DNA of 64,000 bases, taken from the NCBI RefSeq assembly GCF_002878395.1, contig NC_061116.1:123610681-123674680 (forward strand). The letters run 5' to 3'. The translations under genes and the position numbers were made by a program. This stretch comes from Capsicum annuum. Taxonomy: Eukaryota > Streptophyta > Magnoliopsida > Solanales > Solanaceae. The notes under the pieces were generated by a model. It was not told the origin of the DNA and did no database searches. It saw nothing but the letters and a program-made list of their open reading frames with translations. This document shows, in pieces, positions 59,282 through 64,000 of the stretch (the first letter of the stretch is position 1; every line of letters starts with the position of its first letter).

Positions 59282-60280
59282 TACATTTTATTATGTTTTT
59301 AGTGAAAATTCAGTTGCTTTATTATTCTATTTTTTTTAATTGTTTCATTTTGAATTTTGAACTTTTATTGATATTGATAATCTGATAGTGTTCAGATGTT
59401 GCACTTTTATAAAGTTGAACTTGTTAATTTGTTATAGTTCAAATGTTTAATTTTATATTATATATGTATATATATACATATATTTTTTGCACTAAAAATA
59501 TGTTTGAATATGGAATAATAGGAGCCATTGTTATTTTGAAAAATAAATATGTTTACATTAGACGTCAATGGAAATACAAATCTGAAACGCACATTAGTAT
59601 TAACCATAATGTGTATCTTTCAAAAAATACAAATTGAAATCTGAATAATACATATGGTTGAATGTGTATTAAGTAGAAACGTGTATATGGAAATAAAAAA
59701 AAATACATATGTATTATAAACGATTATGTTCAGTTGAATGGTATATGTATTTTAAATATACATTTAATCACTGAAATTTTAAAGTTTATGTTAATAAAAT
59801 ACATTTGTTAACTGGAATGACATATTTATGAGTAATACGTATTTAACAAATACATCTATTTACTGTCATGGTTATATATATTTTTAAAATATATATCTTC
59901 ACTGTAATGGTAATACGTATTTTGAAAATACATATCTTCACTGTAATGGTGATATGTTGACTTCAGAATTGATTTGGTAACTGTATGTTCATGTAATGTT
60001 AAAAATACAAATGGTAAGTGGAATAAGCATATGTATGTTAAAAATACATAATTTCACTGGAATAAGCATATTTATTATTATAAATATGCACATAGACATA
60101 TACTAACCATGAAAAAACTGGAAATTAGACGATTAAAAATCAAAAAGTTAAGATAACAATAAAGGAACATTAACATGCCATCTTTGACCATTAAAGTAAC
60201 ATATGAATCCCATAATCTATTCAAAAAAAAATATCCACCTAATCTTAAATGTTGTTAACTTCAACAAAATAAAATACAAA
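59282..60280. repeat. Spacer between convergent mudrA and Ulp1 with ATACAT repeats
   Basis: AT-rich, with degenerate copies of AAAATACATATGTATT-like words and the phrase ATCTTCACTGTAATGGTAAT (near 59887, 59934 and variants). The words are partly palindromic. The same AAATACATATG words also occur in introns of both genes (for example 53128 and 61846). No gene is seen; the frame at 59443-59637 is repeat-derived. Both genes should terminate transcription here. Confidence 0.6.
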
Positions 60281-63200
60281 TCAAATATCAACCACTTCAG
60301 TGCCTTCTGTTAACTCAGTGATCCGAAGAGGCCTCATTGGTGCTTCATCATCACTTTGTGCCTTTGTGTTTGCTTTTCTAGTACCATAATCCCACAACAG
60401 TGAAGAGTATTTTATGCGAATTAGATCTGGGTCAAAGTCAATACATGGAACAGCTTCACCAAAAGTAAGACACTCGGCATACGTAACCATATATAAACTA
60501 CAATCGCTGCAAAGACATACATTAATAAGTAAGAAGTTGTTACAACTTAAATGCATATGTATATATACAAGTACTATGCATACTAATTACTTACAAGCTG
60601 CCACTTGGTTGTTGAGGCACATTCTCCATGATTGAAACACCAAACGGATCCATCTTATCATTTAATTTGTAATTAGGATGATTGTCGATGTCAATACCCT
60701 TATTCTCGTAGAATTTACATTCAATGAGACATATAGGTATAACCTTAAGTAACTTTTCAATTTCAGTAAGCACTGCCGCATCATGACCAGCAGCTGACAA
60801 AGAATCATATACGTATATATACCTATGATTGAAAGATATAACTGCAAGAACCTAATGATGTTTTGCCTTTACGTGAACAGGAATAAACATATGATCAACC
60901 GTATGCCATGGCATTGTAGCATGCATGCGGAATCCACTTTCATACTCATTCAGATGATATTTCTTTCCACCATCATTAAGATTTGTATCATCCAATTTAT
61001 ACACATCAAACACAGTTGTAACAATGTTCATGAAATTACAGTCTACAGTGCTGAACTTATATGAGATATTGGGATCATACTTGAACTTCTTTTGTGGATA
61101 GTACAAGCATACATCAATTTGCTGCATTATAAATAAATTTCATACTTAATATTAAATAAACAAATAAAAAAAATCAAACCTTACATAGGAAAATATCATG
61201 TATAAATCAGTGAAGGTATAACATACTTCATATGTATTTACAAATATACATTTTCAACTATAACAAAATAATCAATTACAATTATTCATATTTAACCCCA
61301 AACTAATATATATTTCAATATACAAATTAATATAATAATACAACACTTACCTCATCTGACCACGTCTGGCTAGGAGTACCCATAACGTAGAACCAATTCT
61401 TGTCTTCAACAGATAAAATTCCAAAGTTGATAACTGGTATTTTTGTCTTTCCCTTCAAATAATGTTCTTCTTTGATGTTTCTATTTATTCATTATACATA
61501 TTAGTCTGTAATTTACATAATCTTAATTTACAAAAGTTAGTACTATCAAGTTGTATTCTGTATACCTCTTCGAATGATATTTAAGAAGATCCAATGAAAA
61601 CCACGTCATGAACTTGTTGGTGACTTTAGTGTCTTCTATTGCATTAACAGGATAAGATATAAAGGGATGCTTCTGATCAAATGTTCTCCATTGCTCTTCC
61701 GTGCTTACTTTATTATTAAGTTATGCAATTAATTATGTATATATAATCAATTACATAAGATAATGTAGTATTATAAGAAACAATAAGTATACTGCTGAAA
61801 CAAAAGTTGAATTATGTCTGAAAACTGCAACAGATGTATTTCTGAAATACATATGAACAAATGCAGAGTAAAAATGTCTAAACTATGCAACTTCAAAATG
61901 AACATTTACTGTTGTTCCAAAAATACAACTGAACAGCAAAAACCAAATTCATATTTCACTATCCATTAGGAAAAAAATATAAAGTAAGTAAATTTGTTAG
62001 CTAAATAAATTATGTTAAGAGTACTAACCATCTGCTGAACCAAATTTCATTGTGAATGGTGACTCATTGTATCTAGATGGTCGCCTAATCCTTGAAACAT
62101 GCATTGGCATTTGTTATGCTTGATTTGTCGATGGATGTACAATTATACTTCGTTCAAGATTGACATACGCATTAAGACTAGGAAGAAGCTCATCCGGAAG
62201 AGTATTCTGAGAGTCATACAAATGTTGATCAACATTGCTTTCAACATTTACTCCCGCAGGAATGTGGATTGCACTTTTAATTGTTGATCTAACTTTGAAT
62301 TATCCACATCATTAACCTCTGACTCATTACCCCCGATGTATTTACATTTATCTCAATCGCACCTTCTTTGTTCTGTATAAATTTTATAAAGATCTAGTTA
62401 GATTGCATTTTTCAATAAATTAAAAATAGCAATCAATGCACGTATTGTAGATACCTTGAACTCATCTTCAACTTCAATATTGGATTTTGTTATGGAGTCA
62501 AGATCAATGCTTCTAAGGACGTCATCTGGAAATGTGAGTTGAAATTCTGATATTTGTGCTTCACCAATACTTTCATCAACTGATTTTGTGATCTACACAT
62601 GTTCATACAAATTAAATAAAATAATATTTATGAAGAACTAAAAGACTAACCAATATGTATTCAGCATACCGGAGCGACACAAACATCTTTTGCTTCATGA
62701 ACATCTATATCCGTTTTTTCCTTTAAAAAATAAAATAATAAAAAATTAAAATAAGTTTTTTTGATCATTATAACTATACCTAACCAAAAAAAAAAAGAAA
62801 AGAAAATCTCTACCAGAACAATGTCATTATCCTCATTGTACCGATCAATCTCATTATACACACCATTCATACTGTTGCTTTGATATCCTGCCATCTCTTT
62901 GGTAACCTGTTTTAATATTATTTTTTATAATGATAAATTAGAATTGTATATATAAAATTAGTTGAATATAAATGTACGGAATTTACTTACCAATGTGACT
63001 TCAGGATTCTTATTAAATTCATGAACAAATTTTGTAGTCGCTTGATGGGGTGATGTACTCTTAACATTTTCATCCGCTGGTGGCTGATCAGATTCGCTGC
63101 CTTTTGCTTGTTTCTTCGCATTTAAAACATGAAAATATAAATAAAAAATTAGTAAATAACAACTTAGTTGTAAAAAAATACATATGTTGTAAATGTATAT

Positions 63201-63830
63201 ATGTTGTACCTTATTTTCATTGATTGCATTCATCATCTGATCAAACCTGGAAGACACTAGGCCACGGATATCATTAAACTCTTGCCATACCTGAATTATA
63301 AAAAAAAAAATTAGAAATGGAAAAATAAATTAATCAAAAGCTTAAAGAAAAATTACTTTTTCACAAAACTTATCAAAGACTTTCTTCGAGACAACACCGT
63401 CTTCATCTTCAGAACTGAACGAAGACAGAGCAGGTGACTGAACCGAAATATATTTTTTACTGTCAGGCCGGTTTATGTCTTTCCTATTTCCACGTAGCGT
63501 AACTTTTGTTTGAATTGACTTGTGAATTGAAGTCCTTACAAAAGGCATCTTTGCAGCACGGGGTGGAGGGGTCCGTTTTGATATTAGCTCATCTACACCT
63601 TTAGGATGTGGCTTCATTTTTTTCTTTATAGGTGAAGCTGAGAAATCGCCATGATATTTTTTCTTTGTGGTAAACTGATTTTGTCTTTGTGGAGATCCTG
63701 AAAATCATCATCCGAATCAATGTCATCTTCATTATAACTAGCAGATCCAGAAACAAGCTTCTTCGGTATATGAAAAGCTGAAATCTTCTTTCTTGTTGGC
63801 TCGATATTCTTAAAAACAACCTACAATTTC
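60281..63830 (-). pseudogene. Ulp1-like SUMO protease (C48 family) carried by the MULE, 5' end incomplete
   Basis: Ulp1 cysteine proteases cut SUMO precursors or conjugates; in MULEs their role is unknown. The minus-strand C-terminal domain is readable: CLYYPQKKFKYDPNIS and HTVDHMFIPVHVKAKHH (61100-60855), where catalytic His is present and is followed by TAG in place of the usual Trp. YVYDSLSAAGHD near 60800 holds the Asp. NVPQQPSGS near 60610 (oxyanion Gln) is joined across an intron (GTAAGT…TTTGCAG) to DCSLYMVTYAECLTFGEA near 60500, holding the Cys. Upstream exons include RIRRPSRYNESPFTMKFGSA (near 62070), VTLRGNRKDIN near 63490 and an acidic SYNEDDIDSDDDFQDL near 63720. It has a TAA at about 62119 and a frameshift near 63660. 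An acceptor-like AG lies at about 63821, so earlier exons or the start may lie beyond the window. Confidence 0.78.
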
Positions 63831-64000
63831 AATAAAATAATGAAAATAATAATTTAGATGGTAAAATTAATTACATTATAAATCAGTTAACCATGATCCA
63901 AACCTAATAATGAATATACACTAACAAATGGTATGTTGTATATATACATATACCAGATCAGAAAATACATTTACAAAATAATCAATATCACATACAAAAA
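63831..64000. other. Intron-like or upstream AT-rich sequence of the Ulp1 gene
   Basis: A pyrimidine-rich acceptor (minus strand TTGAAATTGTAG) borders the exon at 63820. The rest is AT-rich with no coding feature. Confidence 0.4.

Larger units (their letters stand above)
51790..64000 (+). mobile_element. Ulp1-carrying Mutator-like element (MULE), right end outside the window
   Basis: The plus-strand mudrA gene (52153-59281) and the minus-strand Ulp1 protease gene (60281 to beyond 63821) converge on a 1-kb spacer. MULEs that carry a Ulp1-like cysteine protease are known in plants (for example the Arabidopsis KAONASHI type). The left border is near 51790-51830, where GGAAAAATTTCAGAAATAGC and repeated AAAATAGCAA-type words begin. 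I see no long terminal inverted repeat, and the right end is not reached. An RTE LINE is nested at 54915-58731. Both genes have several stops, so this copy is probably inactive. Confidence 0.75.

Overview
This is plant nuclear DNA, about 64 kb of intergenic heterochromatin with no recognisable host gene. Almost everything that can be named is a mobile element or its remains, and several are nested inside one another. The mix suggests a Solanaceae genome (pepper, potato, tomato or tobacco relatives): decayed Del/Tekay-type Ty3/gypsy elements, an Athila-like element with a downstream extra ORF, an RTE-type LINE with a TTG-repeat tail, a MITE whose ends carry TTTCAATTT, Helitron-like ends finishing in CTAG, and a Mutator-like element (MULE) carrying a Ulp1 protease gene. 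The family identification is from memory of these families; genus and species cannot be settled from the window. Layout: 1-1065 is the right part of a Helitron-like element. 1105-10166 is a 9-kb LTR retrotransposon on the minus strand with 3.4-kb LTRs, an initiator-Met-type primer binding site and no protein-coding capacity (LARD-like); each LTR carries a 37-bp minisatellite. 10167-11498 holds two more Helitron-like ends or copies. 11499-17400 is a degenerate accessory zone with palindromic short repeats, a small ORF with a TATA box, a mudrA N-terminal scrap, a coiled-coil scrap, a copia RNase H scrap and a 166-bp tandem repeat. 17400-18928 is a chromovirus LTR remnant. From 19290 to 49346 lies one MITE split in two by a 29.8-kb nest: a decayed plus-strand Del/Tekay element (19436-28250) fused to a minus-strand Athila-like element (28251-49259), which itself holds a 2.85-kb solo LTR with a perfect 5-bp target duplication and a 5.55-kb deleted Del-like element inserted between integrase catalytic residues. 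49347-51745 is a run of three Helitron-like ends and copies. From about 51790 to past the window end is a Ulp1-carrying MULE: mudrA on the plus strand and a Ulp1 cysteine protease gene on the minus strand, pointing at each other, with a 3.8-kb RTE LINE with a 12-bp target duplication inside a mudrA intron. All protein genes in the large elements are broken by stops and frameshifts. Many of the in-frame stops are TAG where the family has Gln or Trp, which fits C-to-T decay of methylated DNA. The freshest-looking part is the Ulp1 MULE and its LINE; the most unusual structures are the minisatellite-bearing non-coding LTR element, the palindromic GTTGCAAC arrays, the small TATA-driven ORF at 13913-14038, and the split MITE that dates the nest.
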